This document shows positions 28,399 to 36,771 of a stretch of DNA of 64,000 nt, piece after piece. This DNA comes from CBDFLD01 sp965249005. Lineage in GTDB: Bacteria > Acidobacteriota > UBA6911. Under the pieces are notes generated by a model. That model was not told the DNA's origin. It worked only from the letters and a program-made list of their open reading frames with translations, and did no database searches. Within the stretch, counting starts at the first letter, position 1, and every line of letters starts with the position of its first letter. The DNA lies in contig CBDFLD010000013.1 of NCBI GenBank assembly GCA_965249005.1, positions 62,001 to 126,000 on the forward strand. The letters run 5' to 3'. Made by a program: the position numbers and the translations under genes.

Positions 28399-28494
28399 GC
28401 AGGATCAACGCGTAGTTGGGTAACGAGCGACCGTGCCGATACGAAACAACCCTACCGTCGGCACCGAGTCTACGAAGTTACTCTTGAAGAAACC

Positions 28495-28740
28495 CTAAGA
28501 CTCCGCTCGAAGCTCTCTTCGGTGCCTCTGCAAGATGGCGTGCATTTGATCTTTCAAAAGGAGCTTTTTTTTCTTGAGCGTGATCTCACGAATTCTCTCG
28601 TCCTCGCTCAAGTGATGCCGGCCATTGAGCTGCTCCAGCTGCGTGGCGTGAGCTTTGTGCTCGGCCATCAATCGCCGGAACTCCCCATTGTTCGACACCA
28701 GGTAATCCCGCAGTTCTGTTTCTTCGTCAAGTGAGCTCAT
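28495..28740 (-). CDS. Small DUF465 (YdcH-like) protein
   Basis: 81 residues, nearly all helical. The C-terminal half LKKKKLLLKDQMHAIL is the DUF465 signature; the segment before it (HKAHATQLEQLNGRHHLSEDE) fits a helical hairpin. Function is unknown in the family. It stands between psd (96 nt) and ddl (90 nt) on the same strand. Confidence 0.75.
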   Translation of the reverse strand: MSSLDEETELRDYLVSNNGEFRRLMAEHKAHATQLEQLNGRHHLSEDERIREITLKKKKLLLKDQMHAILQRHRRELRAES

Positions 28741-28830
28741 GGGCCCATCCTCCGGGTAGATTGGGTTTCAGGATGGTAACCGAAGGCAACAAGTGTCATC
28801 GGTGCCTTTTAACAAAATCTTCCTGCGTTT

Positions 28831-29931
28831 TCAACTCTGCTGCAGACCTCCATGGTAAACTTCATTCTGTCTGAATCTTTCGTAACCCAACTCGACCAGC
28901 CTGAGAACAAGATCGTCGAACGAAAGTCCGGTTGCTGCCCATAGTTTGGTATACATGCTAACGGGAGTGAATCCAGGCATGGTATTGATCTCGTTTATCC
29001 ATAACTTGCCGGTCCGCTTCTCTAGAAAAAAGTCGACGCGCGCCAACCCCGCACCTTCAATGGTTTCGAAGGCCTTGATGGCATAGGATCGAGCTTGTGT
29101 TGCCACATTTCGGCTCAAGGCCGCTGGAATCTCCAATCGACTTGCGGGATCGTGATACTTGGCGTCGTAGTCATAGAACTCGCTCGCGGCAACAACCTCC
29201 CCGACCACGGAAGCTTCTGGGTTCTCGTTGCCAAGCACGGCGCACTCGAGCTCCCGGCATTCGACGCCCTTCTCAATGACGACTTTCTTTCCGAACTGGC
29301 TCGAATAGAGCAAAGCAGCCAACAAATCTTTCTCCCTGTGAACTTTGCGAATTCCAACGGACGAACCCAGATTCGCAGGCTTGGAAAAGACCGGGTAGCC
29401 GAGCTTGTTCCGTACCTGACTCTTGATGGAGCGGAAGTTTCTCTCAACCGATGGCGACCGCACAACCAGCATCGGAACCACCGGGAGTCCCGCTTCGCGA
29501 AACAACCGCTTCATAATGTCCTTGTCCATTCCCGCGGCCGATGCCAGGACTCCACACCCAACGTAAGGAACCCCCATGGTTTCGAGAAAACCTTGGATCT
29601 TGCCATCTTCTCCAAAGGGACCATGCAACAAGGGGAAGAATATGTCGCTGTGCGTGCCGTGCCGTCGGCCCGATTTGATCGATATGCGGGTAGCTGGAGG
29701 GTTCACGTATCCATAACCGTCGATTCGTTTGTGCAAGCTCGCCGGAAGCATTCGACGGGTTTCCTCTCCGCTGGCGAGTTGACCGGCACGGGTGATACCG
29801 ATCGCTCTGATCTGAAACTGCAAGGGGTCGAGCGCGCTAATCATGGAGGAGGCTGAAGACACGGAGATCTCATGCTCTTCCGATCTGCCTCCAAACAGGA
29901 CGCCCAGTTTAATCCGCTCTCTGTTGACCAT
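28831..29931 (-). CDS. ddl: D-alanine--D-alanine ligase
   Basis: ATP-grasp enzyme making D-Ala-D-Ala for peptidoglycan. About 366 residues. Motifs are GVLFGGRSEEHEISVSSA, FPLLHGPFGEDGKIQG, KPANLGSSVGI, ARVDFFLEK and NEINTMPGFTPVSMY. The ATG at 29931 lies within the end of phoH (overlap 23 nt) and gives the normal N-terminus; an earlier in-frame codon at 29961 adds ten basic residues without support. The length is closer to the VanA/Ddl long type than to short DdlB. Confidence 0.94.
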   Translation of the reverse strand: MVNRERIKLGVLFGGRSEEHEISVSSASSMISALDPLQFQIRAIGITRAGQLASGEETRRMLPASLHKRIDGYGYVNPPATRISIKSGRRHGTHSDIFFPLLHGPFGEDGKIQGFLETMGVPYVGCGVLASAAGMDKDIMKRLFREAGLPVVPMLVVRSPSVERNFRSIKSQVRNKLGYPVFSKPANLGSSVGIRKVHREKDLLAALLYSSQFGKKVVIEKGVECRELECAVLGNENPEASVVGEVVAASEFYDYDAKYHDPASRLEIPAALSRNVATQARSYAIKAFETIEGAGLARVDFFLEKRTGKLWINEINTMPGFTPVSMYTKLWAATGLSFDDLVLRLVELGYERFRQNEVYHGGLQQS

Positions 29932-30898
29932 GCTGTATCGCCTTCGGTCCCGCGTCCGCATCTTTTGGATTCTGGTATGCCTTGATGATCAGGCGAACTA
30001 GTTGGTGCCGCACGACATCGGCTTCCGTGAAATCGCAAAAGGCGATTCCCGGCACGTCTGCAAGTATCCTTCGTGCCTCGACCAGACCCGAGCTGCGGCC
30101 CAAGGGGAGGTCGATTTGGGTAACGTCGCCCGTGATCACGGCTTTGGAGTTCAGTCCGATTCGCGTGAGAAACATCTTCATCTGTTCAGAGGTTGTGTTT
30201 TGCGCCTCATCCAGAATGATGAACGCATCGGCCAAAGTTCGGCCGCGCATGAAAGCCAACGGGGCAATCTCGATCACGCCACCCTCGAGAAATCGTTTGA
30301 TTCTCTCGCTCTCCAGGAGTATCGAGAGCGCGTCGTACAAGGGACGAAGGTACGGATGGATCTTCTCTTCAATGTCGCCTGGAAGGAATCCCAACCGCTC
30401 GCCCGCCTCGACGGCCGGGCGCGTCAGTATGATTCTAGTGACAGTCTTGTCCAGCAAGTACGTCAGGGCCAGGGTAACCGCCAGAAAGGTCTTGCCGGTA
30501 CCGCCTGGTCCGATTCCGAAAACAATGTCGTGCGCCCGGACTGCCTCCACGTACCTTCTTTGATTCAAGCTCTTCGGAGTGACCTGCTTCTTCCCATTGG
30601 GCAGCAGCTGCATCCTAGGGAAAAAATCGTGCAACGATAGAGCTGCATCCTCGGCAATCTGCTTGAAGGCTGATTTCAAATCGACATTGGGGATAGCGTG
30701 CCCTTGATCAACCAATCGAGAAAAGTCCCTGATGATCTTCTCGAGGGCGTGAACATCCGCCTCCTCTCCTTCAATGTTCAGAGAGGAATCTCGTGCGTGG
30801 ATTTCTACGTTGAACAGCTTTTCAAGGAACTGGATATTGTCGTCGAGTGGGCCAAAAAGCAGTTGCAGGCTCCGATCGGAAACAAGCACTTTTCTCAT
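29909..30898 (-). CDS. PhoH family ATPase
   Basis: 329 residues, PhoH-like. The N-terminal KH-like part (to about 100) precedes the ATPase with Walker A GPGGTGKT near 135, EKIHPYLRPLYDAL, and Walker B FIILDEAQNTT, followed by GDVTQIDLP. The family is linked to RNA metabolism and often sits beside ybeY, but no ybeY is seen here. It overlaps ddl and is divergent from rpsT. Confidence 0.93.
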   Translation of the reverse strand: MRKVLVSDRSLQLLFGPLDDNIQFLEKLFNVEIHARDSSLNIEGEEADVHALEKIIRDFSRLVDQGHAIPNVDLKSAFKQIAEDAALSLHDFFPRMQLLPNGKKQVTPKSLNQRRYVEAVRAHDIVFGIGPGGTGKTFLAVTLALTYLLDKTVTRIILTRPAVEAGERLGFLPGDIEEKIHPYLRPLYDALSILLESERIKRFLEGGVIEIAPLAFMRGRTLADAFIILDEAQNTTSEQMKMFLTRIGLNSKAVITGDVTQIDLPLGRSSGLVEARRILADVPGIAFCDFTEADVVRHQLVRLIIKAYQNPKDADAGPKAIQHGQQRAD

Positions 30899-31050
30899 CT
30901 ATGGCGGGTGGTACCTCTCTGTCTCCGGGTTGTGGGTGGCACCGATTTGCTACCGCTCAGGGACGTGATCGAATAGACGGGTTTATGTCTCACAATGGTC
31001 TTTTCTGATGTTACGGTCTGGGCGGCACAAAAGCAACGCCAAAATAAAAA

Positions 31051-31079
31051 TTGACTTGCACGATAAGGCACTGTAAAGT
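31051..31079 (+). promoter_or_regulatory. Sigma-70-like promoter of rpsT
   Basis: TTGACT at 31051-31056 and TAAAGT at 31074-31079 are 17 bp apart. The -10 box ends about 32 bp before the rpsT ATG. Confidence 0.65.
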
Positions 31080-31110
31080 CACTGCTTTACGAAACAAAGG
31101 AAGAGCTCTT

Positions 31111-31386
31111 ATGGCCAACCATGACTCCGCTTTGAAAGCACATCGACAGAGCCTGCGGCGACGATCTCGCAATCGCAGTAACCGGACCGAATGCCGTCAT
31201 TCTCTGAAGAAGTTCGCGGCCCTGCTGGACGACTCAGCCGTCAAGCAGGCGAACGAGGCACTGGGTTTGCTCTACTCCAGCGTCGACCGGGCGGCACGCC
31301 GGAAGGCCATCAGTAAAAATGCGGCAGCACGACACAAGTCGCGCTTAACGCGTCGTCTCAATGCACTTCCCTTAAAAGCTGAATAA
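31111..31386 (+). CDS. rpsT: 30S ribosomal protein S20
   Basis: 91 residues, strongly basic and helical. It begins ANHDSALKAHRQSLRRRSRNRS and has the S20 core KNAAARHKSRLTRRLN. The ATG at 31111 follows AGGAAGAG. The last 29 nt overlap the end of convergent argF. Flanked by its own promoter, it is a single-gene unit as in many bacteria. Confidence 0.93.
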   Translation: MANHDSALKAHRQSLRRRSRNRSNRTECRHSLKKFAALLDDSAVKQANEALGLLYSSVDRAARRKAISKNAAARHKSRLTRRLNALPLKAE

Positions 31387-32278
31387 TAATAGCTTTTTGT
31401 GTATGCAGCCGGTTCTCGGCCTGCTCGAACACCACGGACGCCGCCGAATCCATCACCTCAGAAGAGACCTCATCGCCTCGATGCGCCGGAAGGCAGTGCA
31501 TGAAGCACGCCCCCGTCCGCGCCTGGGCAAACAAATCCTCGGTGACCTGATAGTCCTTGAAGAGGATTCTCCGTCTCTGTTCTTCTGTCTCTTGCCCCAT
31601 CGAGGTCCAGACGTCCGTGTAGACCGCGTCCGCGTCACGAACCGCTTCGGCCGCTTGATCCAGCACCTCTATTCTCGCTCCGCTGGCCTTTCCCTCTTCC
31701 CTGGCCGACTCAATCACTGCGGCCTCCGGCTCGTACCCCTTGGGACAGGCGATCGCCACGTGAACGCCGAGCTTGGCTCCCCCTTGAATAAGCGAATGAG
31801 CTACATTGTTACCATCGCCCACATAGGCTAGCTTGAGACCCTCCAGCTTTTTCTTCTTCTCCAGCAGTGTGAAGTAGTCAGCAATCGCCTGGCAAGGGTG
31901 AAAACGGTCGCTCAGTCCATTGATGATCGGAATCGTGGAACTCGCAGCCATTTCCTCCAGGTCTTCCTGCGCGTAAACCCTGGCCACCAGGATTTGGACC
32001 AAACGCGAGAGAACACGAGTTGTATCTCCGACTGTCTCGCCTCGGCCCAACTGGATGTCTTCCGGTGCCAGGTAAAGGGAGTTCCCTCCCATTTCGAACA
32101 CTCCAGCTTCAAAAGCTACGCGCGTTCGAGTGGACGGTTTCTGGAAGAGCAACGCCACCGTTTTTCGCCTCAATGAACTGGCATACTTGGCCGGATGAGA
32201 CTTCATTTCTTGGGCTAGTTCAAAGAGCTCCATGAGTTCGCCGGAAGTGATTCCTCCCAGAGACAGTAGGTGTTTCAT
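31358..32278 (-). CDS. argF: Ornithine carbamoyltransferase
   Basis: Makes citrulline from ornithine and carbamoyl phosphate in arginine synthesis. 306 residues. The carbamoyl phosphate motif STRTRVAFEAG, DRFHPCQAIADY, and the ornithine loop HCLPAHRGDEV with its catalytic Cys identify it rather than aspartate carbamoyltransferase. It is the last gene of dcd-lptE-holA-argF; the gap to holA is 13 nt. No other arginine gene is nearby. Confidence 0.95.
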   Translation of the reverse strand: MKHLLSLGGITSGELMELFELAQEMKSHPAKYASSLRRKTVALLFQKPSTRTRVAFEAGVFEMGGNSLYLAPEDIQLGRGETVGDTTRVLSRLVQILVARVYAQEDLEEMAASSTIPIINGLSDRFHPCQAIADYFTLLEKKKKLEGLKLAYVGDGNNVAHSLIQGGAKLGVHVAIACPKGYEPEAAVIESAREEGKASGARIEVLDQAAEAVRDADAVYTDVWTSMGQETEEQRRRILFKDYQVTEDLFAQARTGACFMHCLPAHRGDEVSSEVMDSAASVVFEQAENRLHTQKAIIIQLLREVH

Positions 32279-32291
32279 GTTGATCGACCTC

Positions 32292-33272
32292 TCACAAGCC
32301 GTAAATCAGAGATTCCAATAGTAGCTTGGGGTCTGTGGCTGACGACTTGATTCGACGATCCACGTCTGCCAGTTTCAAATAGATTCGACGCGCCGCATCA
32401 GCAGGCATGGATCGCGACTGCTGAACGAAGCTGTCCATCAGAAACGGGGGGATCTGAGCCGACGACATAATCTCCTTGCGGCTTCGTTGGGCCCCCTCCA
32501 GCTCTTTCACGATCAAGACCTGTCGAAAATGCCTCGCCATCATTCCGAGAACAGCCAACGGCTTCTCTCCGGACTGCAAGAGATTTCCGAGGAGCTTGAA
32601 AGCCTCTTTGTGGTTCCGGCTGCCGAGCGCCCCGATGAACTCGAAGATACCATGCTGGCGGCTTTCCGTAACCACTTCGTCCAGGGCTTCGTCAGGTAGC
32701 AACTTTGCTTCATGATGCAGAAGCGAAACCTTTTCTAGTTCATTCCGGAGCACCTGTAGATCTGGTCCACACAAGCCTACCAGGCGCTCGACAGTGGACG
32801 CGGACATGGAATGACCCATCTCGCTCACGGTTGTTCTTACCCAACTCACCAAAGTTCGGCCCTTCAACTTCGGAAAGTCCAGCACGTGGGCTTCGCGATG
32901 AAGCCGTTTGTATAGCTGTGTTCGCCGGTCCATGTCGCGCGCGGTCAACACCAGCACAGTCGAATCCAAGGGGCTCTCCAGATACTCGAGCAGCGCGGTC
33001 CGCCCGTCTTGGTGCGCCTCTTCGATCCCGTCTATTACCACCATCCGATGTGGCGAAATGACAGGAAAGGTCCGGGCGGCGCCGAGGGCTTCGCTCATCC
33101 GATCCGTTGCCGCGCTGTAGGACGCGTAGTTGAAGGAACGGGATTCAGCTGGCACCACTTTCTCGCGAAGTATCGTCAGCGCTTGGCTGACTAAATACGT
33201 CTCCTCTCCGCAAAGAAAATAGATGGGGCTCAGCCGGCCCTGTTCCAGTTCACGAATCAATTGCTCTAACAT
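32292..33272 (-). CDS. holA: DNA polymerase III delta subunit
   Basis: 326 residues; clamp-loader delta. It begins with the characteristic SPIYFLCGEETYLVSQAL, has an AAA-like fold without a functional Walker A, and ends in the helical collar domain (LEGAQRSRKEIMSSAQIPPF shortened). It opens the beta clamp as part of the clamp loader. It follows lptE by 60 nt, the common lptE-holA order. Confidence 0.93.
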   Translation of the reverse strand: MLEQLIRELEQGRLSPIYFLCGEETYLVSQALTILREKVVPAESRSFNYASYSAATDRMSEALGAARTFPVISPHRMVVIDGIEEAHQDGRTALLEYLESPLDSTVLVLTARDMDRRTQLYKRLHREAHVLDFPKLKGRTLVSWVRTTVSEMGHSMSASTVERLVGLCGPDLQVLRNELEKVSLLHHEAKLLPDEALDEVVTESRQHGIFEFIGALGSRNHKEAFKLLGNLLQSGEKPLAVLGMMARHFRQVLIVKELEGAQRSRKEIMSSAQIPPFLMDSFVQQSRSMPADAARRIYLKLADVDRRIKSSATDPKLLLESLIYGL

Positions 33273-33332
33273 TACTCGACCATTGCTCCAACAAGGGCAG
33301 AAAATGAGCGGCCTAGGGCTTCGCCGCGAAAG

Positions 33333-33923
33333 CTATTGGTTGAGCACCGTACTCGCCAAGCTTGACGCAAAATCCTTGGCCAGGCGGTCGATTGCCGGAG
33401 ATCGTTCGGAGAAAAAATCCGTCACATCTCGATTGATCACATATCGTTCGCGGAACATGTAGTCGGAGTTCTCCCAGAGGACGGCTCCGTCGGAAAGGCG
33501 AACCAGCTTGACGTTCATGCGCACGGTAACCAGAAATGCAGAGCCGAAGGTATCGTTTCCAAACGTGACCGGATTGGAACTGAGATTGTGGATCTCCCCG
33601 GCCAGTATCGCGTCGACACCGCTCGATTGAGAGCTGACCGGCACAGCAGTCCGAATTCTGAACTCCTTCAGAACCGCCTTGGAAATATCCTGCTCCAGTC
33701 GATATTCGTGAGTCGCGTTCCGGAAGGTTGGAATTCCGAGCGACTGAATTCCCGCAGGCAGCACCTGTTGGGCGCCCTTTACCTTGTAGCCGCACGCTGC
33801 CGTAAGGGCCAATACCAGGAGTCCCCAGGTCCAGCCGGCGCGCCACGCCCCCGGCAGCGTCGAGCTAGACCTGCGAAGGGCGGATCTCCTTTTGATTTTG
33901 GTACTTTCCCTTTTTGTCTGCAT
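33333..33923 (-). CDS. lptE: LPS assembly lipoprotein LptE
   Basis: About 196 residues. A basic N-terminus, membrane segment and lipobox LTAAC precede GYKVKG, the typical LptE mature start. The LptE/RlpB core follows: LGIPTFRNATHEYRLEQDISKAV and VRMNVKLVRLSDGAVLWEN. With LptD it inserts LPS in the outer membrane. I start at ATG 33923, which overlaps dcd by 59 nt; a start further inside would remove the overlap but leave a shorter leader, so the start is uncertain. Confidence 0.85.
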   Translation of the reverse strand: MQTKRESTKIKRRSALRRSSSTLPGAWRAGWTWGLLVLALTAACGYKVKGAQQVLPAGIQSLGIPTFRNATHEYRLEQDISKAVLKEFRIRTAVPVSSQSSGVDAILAGEIHNLSSNPVTFGNDTFGSAFLVTVRMNVKLVRLSDGAVLWENSDYMFRERYVINRDVTDFFSERSPAIDRLAKDFASSLASTVLNQ

Positions 33924-34419
33924 AGGATGTATTGCACTCAGCTTCGGACCGGATAAATACCGCTTGGGCAATCCCTTCTCCCGAGTATACCTTGATTGGG
34001 ACCTCCGAGGGATTCATCAGCGCGATCGTGATGAATCCCTCCCATTCGGGCTCCAGTGGGGTGACGTTGACAACTAAACCGGATCGAGCGTAGGTCGATT
34101 TCCCCTGGCAGAGAACCAGTACGTCTCTCGGGATGCGAAAGAACTCCAGGGACCGAGCCAAGAGAAATCCGCGTCCTGGGACCAGGCAAAAAGGTGCACA
34201 AAAATCGTCAAACGGAACCTGATCTCCTTGCTTGGGATCTAAGTGTGCCAGTTCCTTGAGCTTGGGGATCCTGTACTCGTCCGATAGCCGGAAGTCATAG
34301 CCATAACTGGAGAGGCCGTAGGAGATCTTGCGCGCTCCTGAGGACTTCTGCGCAAATGGCTCGATCATCTGATCTGATCGAACCCTATCCAAAATCCAGT
34401 GATCGGGCAGTACGCTCAT
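33865..34419 (-). CDS. dcd: dCTP deaminase
   Basis: 184 residues. Converts dCTP to dUTP (the bifunctional form goes to dUMP). Motifs are SYGYDFRLSDEY, LARSLEFFRIPRDVLVLCQGKSTYARSG with the conserved Ser-Arg region, and VTPLEPEWEGFITIALMN with the catalytic Glu (runs shortened). It is the first gene of the dcd-lptE-holA-argF run and is divergent from the HU gene. Confidence 0.94.
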   Translation of the reverse strand: MSVLPDHWILDRVRSDQMIEPFAQKSSGARKISYGLSSYGYDFRLSDEYRIPKLKELAHLDPKQGDQVPFDDFCAPFCLVPGRGFLLARSLEFFRIPRDVLVLCQGKSTYARSGLVVNVTPLEPEWEGFITIALMNPSEVPIKVYSGEGIAQAVFIRSEAECNTSYADKKGKYQNQKEIRPSQV

Positions 34420-34495
34420 TAGGGATCGAAGCTATTCTACGGTGTGAAAGGCCGTGAGTCTAGCATCATCGGTTGTGACTGTAAACAGAAATGGC

Positions 34496-34524
34496 TTGAC
34501 AGGTCACAACCCCGCAAATAAAAT
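34496..34524 (+). promoter_or_regulatory. Near-consensus sigma-70 promoter of the HU gene
   Basis: TTGACA at 34496-34501 and TAAAAT at 34519-34524 are separated by 17 bp. The HU GTG start lies 28 bp after the -10 box, preceded by GGAGG. Confidence 0.7.
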
Positions 34525-34551
34525 TCCCGCACTTATTTATGGAGGTTCCGC

Positions 34552-34851
34552 GTGATCAAACAAGACATCGTGAACCGCGTTGCTGAACAGATGAATATCA
34601 CAAAGGTCAAGGCTGAAATCGCTGTAGAAGCGGTTTTCAATTCCCTGAAGAATGCACTAAAGCGTGGCGAGAGAATAGAGTTGAGAGGATTCGGTGTATT
34701 CATTGTCAAGCCACGCAAGAGCGGTGTCGGCAGAAATCCAAGGACCGGTGAAGAAGTTGCCATCCCCCCAGGCAAGACCATCCGCTTCAAACCGGGCAAG
34801 GAGATTCGCGCCGAGAAGATCACACATACTCCGACGGAGCCCGCCAACTAA
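34552..34851 (+). CDS. HU/IHF family DNA-binding protein
   Basis: 99 residues, the normal length. It has the helical N-terminal dimer domain (IKQDIVNRVAEQM) and the beta-arm sequence GRNPRTGEEVAIPPGKTIRFKPGK, which carries the conserved RNP motif. It bends DNA and compacts the chromosome. The start is GTG at 34552, behind GGAGG. HU versus IHF cannot be decided from a single gene; a GRNPRTGE arm with PPG is shared by both. Confidence 0.93.
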   Translation: MIKQDIVNRVAEQMNITKVKAEIAVEAVFNSLKNALKRGERIELRGFGVFIVKPRKSGVGRNPRTGEEVAIPPGKTIRFKPGKEIRAEKITHTPTEPAN

Positions 34852-34882
34852 GCCATCCTTTCGTCCAAGGCGCTAAAACATA

Positions 34883-35848
34883 GTGAAGAGTGATTTTAGG
34901 CCTGACTTACCTGCGACGCCGGAGGTAAATCTCGCGTTGCATCCGTCGGGCGGGTTGCACTCGACACACGGGTCTGAGTGGCGCGCCTGGATGTTGCCTT
35001 TCATACTATTCTGGGCGACCTTCGCGACGACCACCCTGGTGGGGCTCCTGTACTCGTGGGAGGAAACCGACTCGCTGTGGGCTCTAGGGCAAGAGCCCTG
35101 GATCATCGTGCGCGGCCTCGGTTTTTCCGTCACGCTCATGACGATCTTGCTCGCTCATGAAATGGGTCATTTCCTTGCCTGCCGCTATTACGGTATCCGA
35201 TGTACTCCTCCCTATTTTATTCCCCTCCCCTTCCCACCAGCGGGAACACTCGGCGCGTTCATCCGAATCAAGGCTCCATTTCAAGACAAGCGGGCTCTGT
35301 TCGATGTCGGTGTTGCCGGACCTTTAGCAGGCTTTTTGTTCGTCGTTCCGGCTCTTGTCATTGGAATCGCGCTTTCCAGGCTGATCCCCAAGGGCTTACC
35401 GCCGGGATATCTCCAATTCGGAGAGCCGCTTCTGTTCCAGTGGGTTGCCGCCCTCATTCTCGACTATACTCCTGCATCTCAAGACATTATCGCCCATCCA
35501 ATCGCGATGGCAGCCTGGTTTGGACTGCTCGTCACGTGCTTGAACCTCCTCCCGATCTGGCAACTCGACGGAGGCCACATTGCCTATGCGCTGCTGGGGG
35601 CCGGGCTTCAGAGAAAAATCTCGATCATCGGAGCATGGGCTCTTCTGGCGGTTAGTTTTCCTCACTGGCCTCCTCCATATCTCGTATTCGGCTTGATCCT
35701 ACTGATCTCGGGTTGGCGCTTTCGGTTCTATCATCCGCCGACCCTCGCAGACGAAGATCGCATCGGCGCCGCCCGGATCGGAGTGAGTGTGGTGGCTCTC
35801 GTTATTTTGATTATCTCATTCACTCGCGTGCCGATCTATATCAACTGA
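34883..35848 (+). CDS. Site-2-type membrane metalloprotease (peptidase M50)
   Basis: 321 residues with about six to seven membrane segments. The zinc motif HEMGH is near residue 92 and the second motif NLLPIWQLDGGH near 227, both typical of M50 site-2 proteases; the Glu and Asp catalytic residues are present. It lacks the PDZ domain of RseP, and matches the S2P group with FIPLPFPPAGTLGAF between helices. Substrate unknown. It starts with GTG 31 nt after the HU gene and may share its transcript. Confidence 0.88.
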   Translation: MKSDFRPDLPATPEVNLALHPSGGLHSTHGSEWRAWMLPFILFWATFATTTLVGLLYSWEETDSLWALGQEPWIIVRGLGFSVTLMTILLAHEMGHFLACRYYGIRCTPPYFIPLPFPPAGTLGAFIRIKAPFQDKRALFDVGVAGPLAGFLFVVPALVIGIALSRLIPKGLPPGYLQFGEPLLFQWVAALILDYTPASQDIIAHPIAMAAWFGLLVTCLNLLPIWQLDGGHIAYALLGAGLQRKISIIGAWALLAVSFPHWPPPYLVFGLILLISGWRFRFYHPPTLADEDRIGAARIGVSVVALVILIISFTRVPIYIN

Positions 35849-35876
35849 GACCGGTCCAATTGGGAGGGCAGCACCG

Positions 35877-35905
35877 TTGACAGTCACCGATGCATGAGTG
35901 ATAAT
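35877..35905 (+). promoter_or_regulatory. Promoter of tRNA-Ala
   Basis: TTGACA at 35877-35882 and GATAAT at 35900-35905 are 17 bp apart, about 45 bp before the tRNA. Confidence 0.6.
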
Positions 35906-35950
35906 CTGCGGCTCGGCTCGATCGATCGGATCAGGGTCGACAGTGGTTGG

Positions 35951-36026
<76 letters not shown>

Positions 36027-36052
36027 TTTTTGATCGTCTCGCGCCCCTTGGA

Positions 36053-36652
36053 TCACATCGCGGAACTCAGCACCGGCCATCGGAAAACGCAGACCGCGAA
36101 CGCCGTCGCCGTTTTCTCTGGCGAATCCGTTCGAACCGGACGGAACTTCCAGCCCAAAACCGCATCTCGGCACGCTTCTGTTGCCCCCGGCAGTTCCTGT
36201 ACCACCTCCGAATCAAGGACTTTTCCCTTTCCGTTGATTGTCAACGCCAATACGACGTTGCCCGCGACGTTCATCATGTTCATCGGGTACGCCGGCTCGT
36301 AGATTGTCTCGGGAAACGGTCCGTACACTTGCTCCGCTGGGGCTGGAATCTGATATTGCGGGGAACCGACGGCCATCACGAAGGGAGTACGAAATGTGAC
36401 AACGATAGGGACCACTGCCTTTTCTGCGACATCCGGAAAGGTCCAATGCTTCAGCGACTCGCTGACAATCCGGGAAAAGGGCTCTTCCCCGTGGGTGATC
36501 CGCAACGCGTCCACGGAGGTTTTCGAAACCTCTGCCTCTGCGACCACAACACCGCCGGACACGACGTTCTCCGGAAAGATGAGCTCTCGTACCGTCACAC
36601 CTCCCTGCGCCAACCAAGCCATCCCGGCCCAGAGAACGAAGGCAACTATCAT
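36053..36652 (-). CDS. Secreted TonB C-terminal-like protein
   Basis: 199 residues. A signal peptide or anchor covers about residues 1-18. Two regions resemble the TonB C-terminal fold: one around SESLKHWTFPDVAEKAVVPIVVTF, shortened to its core KHWTFPDVAEKAVVP, and the second around GNVVLALTINGKGKVLDSEV and CRDAVLGWKFRPV. Such proteins are common in Acidobacteriota and their roles are mostly unknown. It has no long periplasmic linker, so a classical TonB energy-coupling role is unlikely. It stands alone between tRNA-Ala and the kinase operon. Confidence 0.65.
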   Translation of the reverse strand: MIVAFVLWAGMAWLAQGGVTVRELIFPENVVSGGVVVAEAEVSKTSVDALRITHGEEPFSRIVSESLKHWTFPDVAEKAVVPIVVTFRTPFVMAVGSPQYQIPAPAEQVYGPFPETIYEPAYPMNMMNVAGNVVLALTINGKGKVLDSEVVQELPGATEACRDAVLGWKFRPVRTDSPEKTATAFAVCVFRWPVLSSAM

Positions 36653-36771
36653 TCTGACTCCCTTCAGATCAAGATATTGCTCTCAATTGAAGTTTAGCGT
36701 CTCCGCACGGCAGGATCAAGCGGGACCCAACCGGCAAGCCGCTTGGGCAGATAAGATAGATGGTGTAGCGG

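Noticed and set aside
29095..29856. 253-codon plus-strand open frame
   Set aside because: It is antisense to ddl, which shows all ATP-grasp motifs.
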